A DNA stretch of 64,000 nucleotides from CAZLQF01 sp964561545 (GTDB lineage: Bacteria; Bacteroidota; Bacteroidia; CAILMK01; CAYYUA01), in assembly GCA_964561545.1 (NCBI GenBank), contig CAZLQF010000007.1, forward strand, positions 25,864 to 89,863, written 5' to 3'. The first letter of the stretch is position 1. The number at the start of each line of letters is the position of its first letter. The notes under the pieces were generated by a model that was not told the origin of the DNA, did not search any database, and saw nothing but the letters and a program-made list of their open reading frames with translations. A program made the translations under genes and the position numbers. Positions 1 to 8,580 of this stretch are shown here, piece by piece.

Positions 1-1936
1 CCGCTACCTCAAAACCTTTAATGTGGCCATGCTTCTTCTTTTTGCTTTTATCCAGGTCAAAAGAATACAAGGTTGGCTTCTTATCGCTATGGGAATTTTC
101 CATGTAAAAGAGCTTGCCTTTCACATCGGTAAGGTCCCAATAGCGGGAGGCATTGACAGGTAAGGATTCTATCCGGTCTGCTATGTTCTCAAAATCGATC
201 TCAACATCAACATTATCTTTATCTTTTTTATTTCCATTGCCTTGATCTTGCTGCTTCTTACTTGCTCCATCCATGGAAACTTCATCATTCTTGGGTGCAA
301 ATGGTGAAGGAAGATCTTTTGTTAGGGGTACTACGTAAATCTTAGCCATATCCACATAAGCATGGTTCCATTCAGTTCTACTGTATATAGGGTTGAAGCT
401 TCTTTTGGAAATAAAGTAAAGGTATTGGCCATTGTCGCTAATGGTTGGCTGGTAGGAAGGATACCAACCTCGTGTTACAGGACGTTCTTTTTCGTTGGCT
501 ACGTTATAAGCGTAAATCGTTCGCTCTTTTTCAACCTCTGGCTTTGAGTAAACGATCCATTCACCATTGGGCGACCATTCGTAATCTTTGATTTCCCATT
601 GTTGGGCCTGGTCTACTTGGGTCACGTCTTGATTGTTGACATTTATGTAATGGAGCCGCATCTTTTTATCCGACCACATGAGCTTTTCGCCATCCGGTGA
701 CCATTTGATCTGGTACTTGTAAGTATCGCCATTGGTGGTCAATTGTTGAGGAGGTTCGCTGCCATCACTGGGCATTACATAAATTTCATCTTCGCCGGTT
801 TGATCCGAAATATAGGCAATTTGGGTGCCGTCCGGAGACCACCGGGCATTGCGGTTGTGAACCCCAGAAGATTCTGTAAGATTATAGGTAATGCCCGACT
901 CAGCAGGTACAGAAAATACATCCCCACGGCCGGAGAATAGAGCTCGATTGCCATCCGGTGCAATATGAGAACTGCTGATGTTATCTGAAGCATCAACGCG
1001 TTTCTTCCTACTGCCAGGATTGTCATCATTTATGTTGATGTCAACCTGGTTGAGTTCATCACTTTGAAGGTCATATACGTAGATGTAACCGCCCTTTTCA
1101 AAGACGATGGCGTTTTGGCCCAGCGATGGAAACTTGATATCAAAATCTTTAAAATCGGTCAACTGTTTGATTTCCTGGCTTTCAAGGTCGTAGGAATACA
1201 AGTTCATGCGCCAATCCCGGTCCGAAAGGAAATAAATCTTATTACCATGCCACATAGGGATGATGTCCTGGGCTTCGTGTTGGGTTATGTTCTTGGTGGA
1301 TTTGGTGTTGAAGTCAAAAATGTAAATATCGCCAGCCATGCCACCGCGGTAATGTTTCCAGGTACGGAATTGCCTAAAGATCCGGTTAAAAGCCAATTTT
1401 TCATTATCGGGGGAATAACTGGCAAATCCGGCTGAAGGCAGGGGCAATTCATCTGGCATGCCTCCCTGGCTATTGATCAACTTAAGATCGCCTTTCCAGG
1501 GATTGAAATGACGCCAACGGCTTCTATACAAGATCTTATTCGTATCATGCTTCCATCCCATCACGATGTTGTTGGGACCCATGCGTTCCCAGACATGATC
1601 CCTGTCAATGGTGGCCGAGTAAGTCTTTCTTTCGGGCGTTCCGCCTTCTGCGGGCATGGTATAAACCTCCCGGTTCCCATCATATTTACCGGTAAAAGCT
1701 ATTTTGTTGCCATCATTGGAAAACCTTGGAAAAATCTCGTAACCTTTATGGCTTGTAAGTTTGCGGGCTGTACCGCCACTACGGCTTACTTGATACAAGT
1801 CACCACCATAAGTAAATACAATTTGATCTCCATGAATGGTAGGGAACCGCATCAACCGGGCTTCTTCTGAGTTATTGGCGCTAAAAGCTACTTGGGCACT
1901 CCATAGAAGAACAATAATTAAGTTGCAAAAACGCAT
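1..1936 (-). CDS. Tricorn protease homologue, N-terminal part (partial, runs off left edge)
   Basis: The minus strand is open from an ATG at 1936 to the window edge, about 645 residues. The protein begins with a signal peptide (residues about 1-19, hydrophobic NLIIVLLWSAQVAFS), so it is exported. The rest is beta-propeller: recurrent WD40-like/TolB-like blades such as FSNDGNKIAF, WSPDGTQIAY, WSPDGEKLMW and WSPNGEWIVY, as in the two N-terminal propellers of tricorn-type S41 peptidases. The propellers gate peptide entry; the catalytic C1-PDZ-C2 part would lie left of the window and is not seen. A low-complexity K/D-rich stretch lies near residues 555-575. A -7-like TACCTTCG lies at 1972-1979 on the minus strand. 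The family call is sound; peptidase activity cannot be judged from this fragment. Several long plus-strand frames here are antisense shadows. Confidence 0.85.
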   Translation of the reverse strand, partial: MRFCNLIIVLLWSAQVAFSANNSEEARLMRFPTIHGDQIVFTYGGDLYQVSRSGGTARKLTSHKGYEIFPRFSNDGNKIAFTGKYDGNREVYTMPAEGGTPERKTYSATIDRDHVWERMGPNNIVMGWKHDTNKILYRSRWRHFNPWKGDLKLINSQGGMPDELPLPSAGFASYSPDNEKLAFNRIFRQFRTWKHYRGGMAGDIYIFDFNTKSTKNITQHEAQDIIPMWHGNKIYFLSDRDWRMNLYSYDLESQEIKQLTDFKDFDIKFPSLGQNAIVFEKGGYIYVYDLQSDELNQVDININDDNPGSRKKRVDASDNISSSHIAPDGNRALFSGRGDVFSVPAESGITYNLTESSGVHNRNARWSPDGTQIAYISDQTGEDEIYVMPSDGSEPPQQLTTNGDTYKYQIKWSPDGEKLMWSDKKMRLHYINVNNQDVTQVDQAQQWEIKDYEWSPNGEWIVYSKPEVEKERTIYAYNVANEKERPVTRGWYPSYQPTISDNGQYLYFISKRSFNPIYSRTEWNHAYVDMAKIYVVPLTKDLPSPFAPKNDEVSMDGASKKQQDQGNGNKKDKDNVDVEIDFENIADRIESLPVNASRYWDLTDVKGKLFYMENSHSDKKPTLYSFDLDKSKKKKHGHIKGFEVA

Positions 1937-2061
1937 GTTGTATCCTTTAATTTTAGCATTGCGAAGGTAAGGAAACTGGTTGGTTGTAGTTGAAGCTTAA
2001 TCCACCAAGAGCATCGTTTATCACTCAATTTTTTAAATAGGCAAAAACCAGGGTCAAGCCC

Positions 2062-2069
2062 TAATTTTG
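2062..2069 (+). promoter_or_regulatory. -7 promoter element (TAATTTTG) of the GH77-like gene
   Basis: It matches the Bacteroidota primary-sigma -7 consensus TAnnTTTG exactly and lies 20 nt before the ATG at 2090. No clear -33 TTTG is seen at the usual distance. Confidence 0.5.
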
Positions 2070-2089
2070 AAAAGCTTAAACTCTTAATT

Positions 2090-3607
2090 ATGCTGAAAGA
2101 TAGAAGAAGCGGGGTGCTGCTGCCCATCAACCACTTGCCTTCCATTTACGGGATGGGAGACCTCGGGCCCAAGGCTTATGAATTCGTGGATTTTTTGGCC
2201 GAATCAGGGCAGGGTTATTGGCAGGTTTTGCCACTTAACCCAGTTGAAACCCAAAGGGAAAGCGGTTTTCAAGCACCTATTTCTGCATTTGCCATGGATA
2301 CCATGTTGATTAGCCCCCAATTGCTATTTGATGAAGGTTATTTGGACCATCAGGATCTGGAGTTTGATGTAAGTTTTGCATCATCATACATTGATTATGG
2401 GGTAGTGAGCGCCTTTAAAAATCAAATCTTTGCCAAAGCTTACGATATATTCCGCGGAACTGCTGATCTGCAAGCCAAAGAGGATTTTGCCAGGTTTTGC
2501 TACCATCATAGGGCTTGGCTTGAGGATGATGCTCTTTATGCAGCATTAAAAGAACATTACCAAAATGCAAATTGGTCTCAATGGCCTGAGCCGATTCGAG
2601 ACCGCCAGGAAGAAGCTTTGGAAGCAATGCGAACAAAGCTGGAAAGCTCCGTTGAAAAACAGCAATTTCTTCAATACATATTGTTCCGTCAATGGGAAGC
2701 TTTAAAAGGTTATTGCCGGAACAAAGGCATTCGTATATTGACGAGCTTACCCCACTTCATTGGCCATGAAAGTCCTGATGTTTGGTCAAACCCGCATTGT
2801 TTTAAGCTTGATAGCAACAAACAGCCTTATCAATTAGCCGTTAAACCTACCAATTATTATGACCATGCTGGTCGGAACTGGAGCTTGCCAGCTTATAATT
2901 GGGCGGCGCTTGAGCATGATGATTTTTCTTGGTGGATGCAGCGGATTTACCACAACCTGCAGTTGTTCGATTGGGTGCAAATGGATAATTTTTGGGCATT
3001 TTCAACTTATTATGAAGTACCTGCGAGTAATGAAAATCCCGGTAATGGTAACTGGGTTGATGTTCCCGGCTATCAATTTTTCCAAAGGCTGTATCAGGAT
3101 TATGGCGAATTGCCTCTGATCGCAGGAAACGTTGATAAAAATCGGGAAGCGGTTCATGAGCTCAAGCAAGCCTTTAACATGCCTACCATCAAGGTATTGC
3201 AATTGGCATTTGATGATAACACGCCTTTACATGATCACGCACCTCATAAACACGAACCTAATTGCATTGTTTACACAGGCACCCCATCGAATAAAACTAT
3301 TGTAGAATGGTTTGAAAAGGAACTTGGTGGCAGTGGCCAAGAACGGTTGGCTTTTTATACCGACAAGAGCCTTGATAAATCCAACGTAACTGAGGCAATG
3401 CTTCACTTAGCCATGATGTCTGTGGGCAAATTGTGTATTTTAAAGATGGAAGATTTATTAAACTTAGCCCCAAAAAACCAAATTGATGAAAACGTCGCAT
3501 CTAATGAAAGGTGGCTATTAAGGTCTGATCAATTAACCGCCCGTTTAAGGCAGCAACTCTACCAACTTACCCAAACTTATGGGCGGCTTGGCAGTCAACA
3601 ACCATGA
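2090..3607 (+). CDS. 4-alpha-glucanotransferase (GH77) homologue with degenerate active site
   Basis: A 505-aa protein of normal MalQ length and clear end-to-end GH77 similarity: SGVLLPINHLPS and YGMGDLGP at the N-terminus, GYWQVLPLNP, DVWSNPHCF, then the catalytic-region strands. Active amylomaltases carry three acidic catalytic residues in the contexts RIDHFRGF (nucleophile), AEDLG (acid/base) and TGTHDNDT (stabiliser). Here they read QMDNFWAF (Asp299 kept, Arg lost), AGNVD (Glu replaced by Gly346) and TGTPSNKT (Asp replaced by Ser400). The IGDLPI Asp is also Ser219. Two of three catalytic residues are therefore absent while the fold is retained and the frame intact. The family normally transfers maltosyl units in the cytoplasm; this copy is probably not an active glucanotransferase and may bind glucan or regulate. 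No malQ symbol is given for that reason. It stands alone, divergent from the tricorn homologue. Confidence 0.88.
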   Translation: MLKDRRSGVLLPINHLPSIYGMGDLGPKAYEFVDFLAESGQGYWQVLPLNPVETQRESGFQAPISAFAMDTMLISPQLLFDEGYLDHQDLEFDVSFASSYIDYGVVSAFKNQIFAKAYDIFRGTADLQAKEDFARFCYHHRAWLEDDALYAALKEHYQNANWSQWPEPIRDRQEEALEAMRTKLESSVEKQQFLQYILFRQWEALKGYCRNKGIRILTSLPHFIGHESPDVWSNPHCFKLDSNKQPYQLAVKPTNYYDHAGRNWSLPAYNWAALEHDDFSWWMQRIYHNLQLFDWVQMDNFWAFSTYYEVPASNENPGNGNWVDVPGYQFFQRLYQDYGELPLIAGNVDKNREAVHELKQAFNMPTIKVLQLAFDDNTPLHDHAPHKHEPNCIVYTGTPSNKTIVEWFEKELGGSGQERLAFYTDKSLDKSNVTEAMLHLAMMSVGKLCILKMEDLLNLAPKNQIDENVASNERWLLRSDQLTARLRQQLYQLTQTYGRLGSQQP

Positions 3608-3749
3608 ATATTCAGCCTTAAGAAGAAAAGATACCGTTAAATTTGGTCCGCTTTGCCTGGAACCTTCATCATTGCCAATAGCCTTTTTAAATATCAAAAC
3701 TGCTGCTATCTTGTTATTTAGGTTAATACCTTATGTTTATCATGGCACG

Positions 3750-3825
3750 GCATCCAATTCACTTTAAAAAGCTATTCTTTATCTATTCCTTTTAATTTTA
3801 TGGAATACATGCTTTTTTACCGCTT
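3750..3825 (+). repeat. Dispersed intergenic repeat, copy 1
   Basis: About 76 bp that align with 63742-63818 at roughly three quarters identity with one single-base indel. Shared landmarks in order are CAATTCACTTTA, a T/A-rich middle, TTTTATGGAA and CCGC. Function unknown; the partner copy lies downstream of purB. Confidence 0.6.
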
Positions 3826-3851
3826 AACCTTTTGTATGAAGTTAAATGGGA

Positions 3852-3871
3852 TTACGTATCTCTTTACGTAA
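3852..3871. promoter_or_regulatory. Perfect inverted repeat TTACGTA-N6-TACGTAA
   Basis: Two perfect 7-bp arms with a 6-nt spacer (TCTCTT) in the gap upstream of pyrD, about 300 nt before its start. It could be an operator or a small hairpin, with no T tract; function not known. Confidence 0.3.
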
Positions 3872-4155
3872 CTTTTTCACCAAAAATAAACTAAAATGAT
3901 ACTGGTAATAAAACCAAGTTCTTAGCGAATACTATCCGCCAAATTAATATTTAACTGTTTTTGTTAATAGGCGAGATGGTTTAAGAACAGGTCACGGTTT
4001 CTAAAATTAAGCACTTCTTATGCAGTGGTTACGGGCATTGCTTCCTCTTTCCCACTAACGATTCCTTCCCAACCACTACTTTATGCTACCTTAAAACATT
4101 CACACATGGTTGTCAGTGAATCGAAGCTCCAACCAATCATTTCATTTGCAACCCT

Positions 4156-4163
4156 TATTTTTG
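4156..4163 (+). promoter_or_regulatory. -7 promoter element (TATTTTTG) of pyrD
   Basis: Exact TAnnTTTG match 16 nt before the ATG at 4180. Transcription would start around 4168-4171, so the in-frame TTG at 4165 cannot be the start codon if this element is used. Confidence 0.5.
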
Positions 4164-4179
4164 TTTGAAATTTTACGGC

Positions 4180-5232
4180 ATGTCCATCTATTCCCTCATA
4201 AAACCCCTTTTGTTTAGCTTGCCTTCAGAAACTGCCCATAACCTGACCCTAAAAATTTTAAAGCAAACACACCAAACACCATGGCTTTGGCGAATGGTTC
4301 CTAAAAGTTCTCATGCCAGAGATCCCAAACTCTCCACCAAAGTAGCCGGACTTCAATTTCCCAACCCAATAGGGGTTGCTGCTGGTTTTGATAAAAATGC
4401 TGAGGTTTACCGTGAGATGGGCAATATGGGTTTTGGATTTGTTGAAATTGGCACGGTTACCCCTCAACCCCAAGCAGGCAATCCAAAACCACGAATGTTC
4501 AGGATTACAAAGGATAACGCTTTAATCAATCGATTGGGATTTAACAATGAAGGTGTTTTAGAAATTAGTGCACGGCTTAATGATAAGCCAGAAAGCCTAA
4601 TTGTGGGCGGTAACATTGGCAAAAACAAGAACACCCCCAATGAACGTGCTTCTGCAGATTACCTGTATACTTATGACCGGCTTTATCCCAAGGTAGATTA
4701 TTTTACCCTTAACTTGAGCTCTCCCAATACACCTGGTCTACGAGAGTTACAAAACAAAGAAAATTTAAAGCGGGTGCTGACTGACGTCCAGGAAAACAAT
4801 CAAAGGCAAACAATGCCCAAGCCGCTATTCTTAAAAATAGCTCCTGATCTTACTGAGCCACAAATATTGGAAATATTGGAAATCATTAACGACCAAGCCA
4901 TCAGTGGGATCATTGCTACCAATACTACGGTTAACAGAGAACACCTTCAAACCAGTCATCAAAAACTTCAAAAAATTGGCAGCGGGGGTTTGAGCGGTCA
5001 ACCTTTGAAAGCCCCATCCACGAACGTTATCAAATTCATCCGTGAAAGTACTGGGCCTCATTTGCCCATTATCGCATCGGGGGGAATTATGACGGCAGGG
5101 GATGCCCTGGAAAAATTTGAAGCCGGCGCCAACCTGATACAGCTTTACACCGGCCTGGTTTATGAAGGACCGGCATTACTGAAAGTAATTTTAGATACCA
5201 TGAGCAAAAGGACGGCTAACCTGCAACGATAG
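4180..5232 (+). CDS. pyrD: Dihydroorotate dehydrogenase (quinone), class 2
   Basis: A 350-aa flavoenzyme that oxidises dihydroorotate to orotate with quinone as acceptor, the fourth step of pyrimidine synthesis, at the inner face of the cytoplasmic membrane. Class 2 is shown by the N-terminal extension (residues 1-35, IYSLIKPLLFSLPSETAH), absent from soluble class 1 enzymes. Family motifs follow in order: GVAAGFDKNAE, NRLGFNNEG, GNIGKNK, NLSSPNTPGLRELQ with the class 2 catalytic serine, and the FMN-phosphate loop ASGGIMTAGDALEKF. I chose ATG 4180 over the upstream TTG at 4165 because the family usually starts just before this amphipathic helix and a -7 promoter element overlaps the TTG region. 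Monocistronic. Confidence 0.95.
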   Translation: MSIYSLIKPLLFSLPSETAHNLTLKILKQTHQTPWLWRMVPKSSHARDPKLSTKVAGLQFPNPIGVAAGFDKNAEVYREMGNMGFGFVEIGTVTPQPQAGNPKPRMFRITKDNALINRLGFNNEGVLEISARLNDKPESLIVGGNIGKNKNTPNERASADYLYTYDRLYPKVDYFTLNLSSPNTPGLRELQNKENLKRVLTDVQENNQRQTMPKPLFLKIAPDLTEPQILEILEIINDQAISGIIATNTTVNREHLQTSHQKLQKIGSGGLSGQPLKAPSTNVIKFIRESTGPHLPIIASGGIMTAGDALEKFEAGANLIQLYTGLVYEGPALLKVILDTMSKRTANLQR

Positions 5233-5635
5233 CGCTTAGATTTTAATATTCATCTGTAATAACTTTTAAATAGTAGAATATAATATTAGCTGGTAGAAAA
5301 TTCAAAATTATTTCATTCTATCAAGTAAAAATTTATAAATCAGATCTTGTAAGCAATTAATATGCGCATTAATAAGACTTTCATGCGTTGTAGGTATTTT
5401 GTTGCTGCTAATTAAGTTTAAGCCGGTTTTTAGCCAAATTAAACTACTTTGGCCTTAAAGGTAAAAGCAGAAATTGAAGGTGATCCTGGGACCCGCATTG
5501 GCAACAACAAAGTTGGTATGAACTTGATTTTCTGAACCTTAAAAAGGGACAACAAGCCCACATTAAGAAAGGATGATTTTTCAGTCGGTTTGCTTACTTC
5601 ACATTGTAAAAATTAGTTTTATTGTTGATACTACT
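5233..5635. other. Intergenic region between pyrD and mutS2 (convergent)
   Basis: AT-rich, without a supportable gene. The only coding-like piece is a 30-codon open stretch at 5443-5535 in one frame (ending VGMNLIF and stop), listed separately as a possible remnant. No clear terminator hairpin seen. Confidence 0.5.
5443..5535 (+). pseudogene. Possible C-terminal remnant of an unknown gene
   Basis: Thirty codons, with protein-like composition (ALKVKAEIEGDPGTRIGNN and onward), end in TGA at 5533-5535. No start codon or recognisable upstream portion in frame. It may be a decayed gene end or chance; family not recognised. Confidence 0.15.
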
Positions 5636-8086
5636 TCACTCGTGGCTTAACTCAACGATCGTAATCCCCTCACCTCCGTAATCGGGGTTCTCATGGTAAG
5701 TATCTTTGACGAAATTGTATTTCTGCAGCATTTCTTTAATGGCGGACTTTAGGATGCCATTGCCTTTACCATGAAGAATCCTCAATTCATGCTGATTCAG
5801 TAATACGGCTTTATCCAGCTTATCTTCCACCTCCTTGAGCGCTTCATCCCTTCTCATACCGCGCACATCTATTTTAGCTTCAAAATTTTTGGCATACTTT
5901 GTATAATCTACATTCGTCTTGTTCACGCTATTAACCGGTTCCTCTTTATCTACTTTAACAAGGTCTTTTAAGGCTGCTTCGGTTTTAAGGTTGTCAAAAA
6001 TGACCATGGCCTTGTTCTTCATAACCTTGTCCACCTTGCCATGCTTCGATCCGCCTTTCAATTTTACCCGATCCCCCTCAGCTAACTGGTTGGGATCTTG
6101 TTGCTTTTGGGTATTGGAGCGGTCCAAATTATCCTGGAGCTGGTTCACCTCATCTTCAAGGTATTTTCGTTGTTTTTGTATTTCCTTGCTTACCTTCTTG
6201 TGGGAAGCTTCTTTTTCCGCTTTCTCACTCTCCTTCCAATCCTTTACCAGTTTCTCAAATTTCTTATTAAGTTGATTGAGGTAATTCAAGGCATTTTCTT
6301 TGTTTTGAAGGAGGATCTGCTTTTTATTTTGCTCAATATCTTTAGACATCCGGTCATGTTTTTGCATTACAGCATCCAATTCCTTTTGCTTCTGGTTAAG
6401 CTGCCGGTCTTTTTCATTGGCTTTTTGTTTTTGTTCTTCCAGTTGTGCCAATAATTCATCAAATTCTTTAGCCTCGTGACCGGCTTTTTGCCTGGCATTC
6501 TCAAGCAATTCATCCGGAAAGCCAAGGTTGCGTGCAATTTCAAAGGAATAGGAACTTCCGGGCTCCCCTATGGCTAATTGGTACGTAGGTTGTAAGGTGT
6601 CGCGATCAAAGATCATGGATCCGTTCTCCAAACCTTGAGTTTGGGCAGCCAACACCTTCAAATTGGAATAATGAGTGGTCACAATGCCGTAAGCTTTTTG
6701 ATGATTTAGTTTTTCAAGAATACTTTCTGCTATAGGCCCGCCAAATTGAGGATCCGTCCCGGTTCCCATTTCATCCACCAGAACGAGGGTATGGGAATCG
6801 GCATGATCCGTGAAGTATTTTAAATTTTTTAAATGAGAGGTATAAGTACTGAGGTCGTTGTCAATCGATTGGTCATCCCCTATATCAATAAACAAATTTT
6901 CGAATACGCCCATCTGAGAACTACCATCTACAGGTACTGGCATTCCAGCCTGGAACATTAATTGGATCAAACCTGCGGTTTTAAGGCACACAGATTTACC
7001 ACCGGAATTTGGCCCGCTGATCACCAGGATGTTCTGATCCTCCGCTAAATTGATATCAAGGGGTATGGTTACTTTACCTTCAGATGCATGTTGTAAATAT
7101 AACAGCGGGTGGCGGGCTTGCACCAAGTTAAGGCAAGGCTCATCTTTTATTTTGGGAATGGCGCACTTCATTTCATTGGCCAGCAAGGCTTTTGCATGCA
7201 GTAAATCAAAAAATGCCAGCAAATGCTGGTAATCTTCGAGCATCCTCACATAAGGCCGTATGTCATCAGTAAGTTGCCTTAGGATGCGATAAACCTCATT
7301 CTTTTCTTCCTGCCGCAACTCAACAATCTCGTTGTTGATCTCAAATATTTCACGCGGTTCGATGAAAAAAGTTTTACCGGTCGAGGATTCATCATGAATC
7401 ACACCCCTGATGTTTCGTTTATGCTCCGAGGTAACGGCAAGCACCCGCCTTCCCTTTCGCACACTTTCTCCTTCATCACTCAACCATCCTTTTTTTAGGG
7501 CCTGATTTTTCACTTGATCAAAGGCATTGGCTAACTCGTGGTCCTTGGCTTTTATTCTTTTGCGCAACCGCTGCAGTTCATTGCTTACGCTTGAAAACAC
7601 CTCCCCTTCTTTATCAATAACAGCCCCAATATTGCTTTGGAGGGCTGGCTCATGCGGCACCTCATCCACTGCCTTTTCAAGGTAAGGATAATTTCCGCTT
7701 GTTTTTTTAAAGTATTGGTGGATTTCTTTAATGGTGTAATTGGCCAAAAAAATCTTCTGAAATTCATGGGCCGGTAGCACGGAATTGGGGATGTAAAGCA
7801 AGCGAATGCTTTCATCAAGGTTGTAAAAGTTTTCGACCGGAAACACTTCGGGAGCATTGAGGACTTCTTGCATTTCCGAAGTCTGTTGGAGCCTTATTTT
7901 GATTGCTTCTGTGTTGGTAACAAAGTCAATGCTATTCAAGGCTTTCAACCCCAGATCACTGAGGCATTTTTCTTTCAACAAATCATAAATCCTGTCGAAT
8001 TCAAGTTTTTCGCGAATGTTTTGCGGATAAAACCTTATCTGATTTTCCAAAGAGGGCTTTTTTTTAATCAGTAAAAATACAAACAA
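5636..8086 (-). CDS. mutS2: Endonuclease MutS2
   Basis: An 816-aa MutS2. Order: N-terminal MutS-core/clamp helices (about 20-310), ATPase domain with Walker A GPNSGGKS at 358-365 and Walker B LVLVDEMGTGTDP at 434-446, a long charged coiled coil (about 520-650), a KOW-like segment (DRVKLKGGSKHGKV) and a C-terminal Smr nuclease domain (about 745-816, DVRGMRRDEAL and HGKGNG). It lacks the mismatch-reading domain of MutS1. The family suppresses homologous recombination and also acts in ribosome rescue. The called start is a TTG at 8086; another in-frame TTG 12 codons later (before ENQIRFYPQN) sits closer to the usual family start, so the true N-terminus is uncertain. Single gene, convergent with pyrD. 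Confidence 0.93.
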   Translation of the reverse strand: MFVFLLIKKKPSLENQIRFYPQNIREKLEFDRIYDLLKEKCLSDLGLKALNSIDFVTNTEAIKIRLQQTSEMQEVLNAPEVFPVENFYNLDESIRLLYIPNSVLPAHEFQKIFLANYTIKEIHQYFKKTSGNYPYLEKAVDEVPHEPALQSNIGAVIDKEGEVFSSVSNELQRLRKRIKAKDHELANAFDQVKNQALKKGWLSDEGESVRKGRRVLAVTSEHKRNIRGVIHDESSTGKTFFIEPREIFEINNEIVELRQEEKNEVYRILRQLTDDIRPYVRMLEDYQHLLAFFDLLHAKALLANEMKCAIPKIKDEPCLNLVQARHPLLYLQHASEGKVTIPLDINLAEDQNILVISGPNSGGKSVCLKTAGLIQLMFQAGMPVPVDGSSQMGVFENLFIDIGDDQSIDNDLSTYTSHLKNLKYFTDHADSHTLVLVDEMGTGTDPQFGGPIAESILEKLNHQKAYGIVTTHYSNLKVLAAQTQGLENGSMIFDRDTLQPTYQLAIGEPGSSYSFEIARNLGFPDELLENARQKAGHEAKEFDELLAQLEEQKQKANEKDRQLNQKQKELDAVMQKHDRMSKDIEQNKKQILLQNKENALNYLNQLNKKFEKLVKDWKESEKAEKEASHKKVSKEIQKQRKYLEDEVNQLQDNLDRSNTQKQQDPNQLAEGDRVKLKGGSKHGKVDKVMKNKAMVIFDNLKTEAALKDLVKVDKEEPVNSVNKTNVDYTKYAKNFEAKIDVRGMRRDEALKEVEDKLDKAVLLNQHELRILHGKGNGILKSAIKEMLQKYNFVKDTYHENPDYGGEGITIVELSHE

Positions 8087-8580
8087 AGATTTTGTTCGAA
8101 AAAACAGGAATTAAAGGATTCAAGAAATAACATTGGAATAATGATGGTAATTAAGAGCCAGTTTGGATTTTGAATTGGCGTGGTAGTCCCGAGATCTAAA
8201 TGCGCCTAATTCCCCTGGTCGGCCTAAAGGCCTCTCTGGGAATGAGGCGTATTTGCTTTATGATTGTTGGTGCCAATCCAAATATCTCTTATTGAAAACA
8301 CCTCATCCTCGGCTATACCTTTTGGCGCGGCAACTTCCAAGCTTTAATCCAATTTAATAACTGTAAGAGCGGCCATGCCATACTTAATAAATTGGCGCAA
8401 TGTACCCATTTTTAAAAATTTGATCATTCCCCGTATTTTGTTTGCTATTTGTCTATTGCCTGCCATTCTAACAATGGATCCTGGTAAGATTTTTATTTTA
8501 AGAATAAAGCACTGGCTTGAAAGGGTACGTTTTTATCTTTTACTTTATATTTGGCCCTTTTTAAATGCCTTAAAAAATAG
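8087..8580. other. Divergent intergenic region mutS2 / symporter
   Basis: No convincing gene. It holds a long imperfect hairpin at 8198-8254. A plus-strand frame at 8375-8596 overlaps the symporter start and is hydrophobic only because the DNA is AT-rich; I do not call it. Confidence 0.5.
8198..8254. ncRNA. Strong 57-nt hairpin, possible structured RNA element
   Basis: Outer arms AAATGCGCCT and AGGCGTATTT pair over 10 bp (one G-U), then an A/G mismatch, then ATTCCC with GGGAAT, an internal loop, and an inner GGCC-TAAA-GGCC hairpin. It is the most GC-rich stretch of this intergenic region. It has no downstream T tract, so it is not a plain terminator. It could be a leader structure, a small RNA or a REP-like palindrome. 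Confidence 0.35.

Larger units (their letters stand above)
3608..4179. other. Intergenic region between GH77-like gene and pyrD
   Basis: No supportable gene. It holds one copy of a dispersed repeat (3750-3825), a perfect 7-bp inverted repeat around 3852-3871 (TTACGTA, 6-nt spacer, TACGTAA) and the pyrD promoter element at its right end. Confidence 0.6.

Noticed and set aside
1064..1870. Long plus-strand frames of 120-123 codons over the tricorn homologue
   Set aside because: They are antisense to a coherent beta-propeller coding sequence with clear blade motifs on the minus strand.
3579..3767. 62-codon frame overlapping the end of the GH77-like gene
   Set aside because: Starts inside the GH77 coding sequence in another frame and has no family features.
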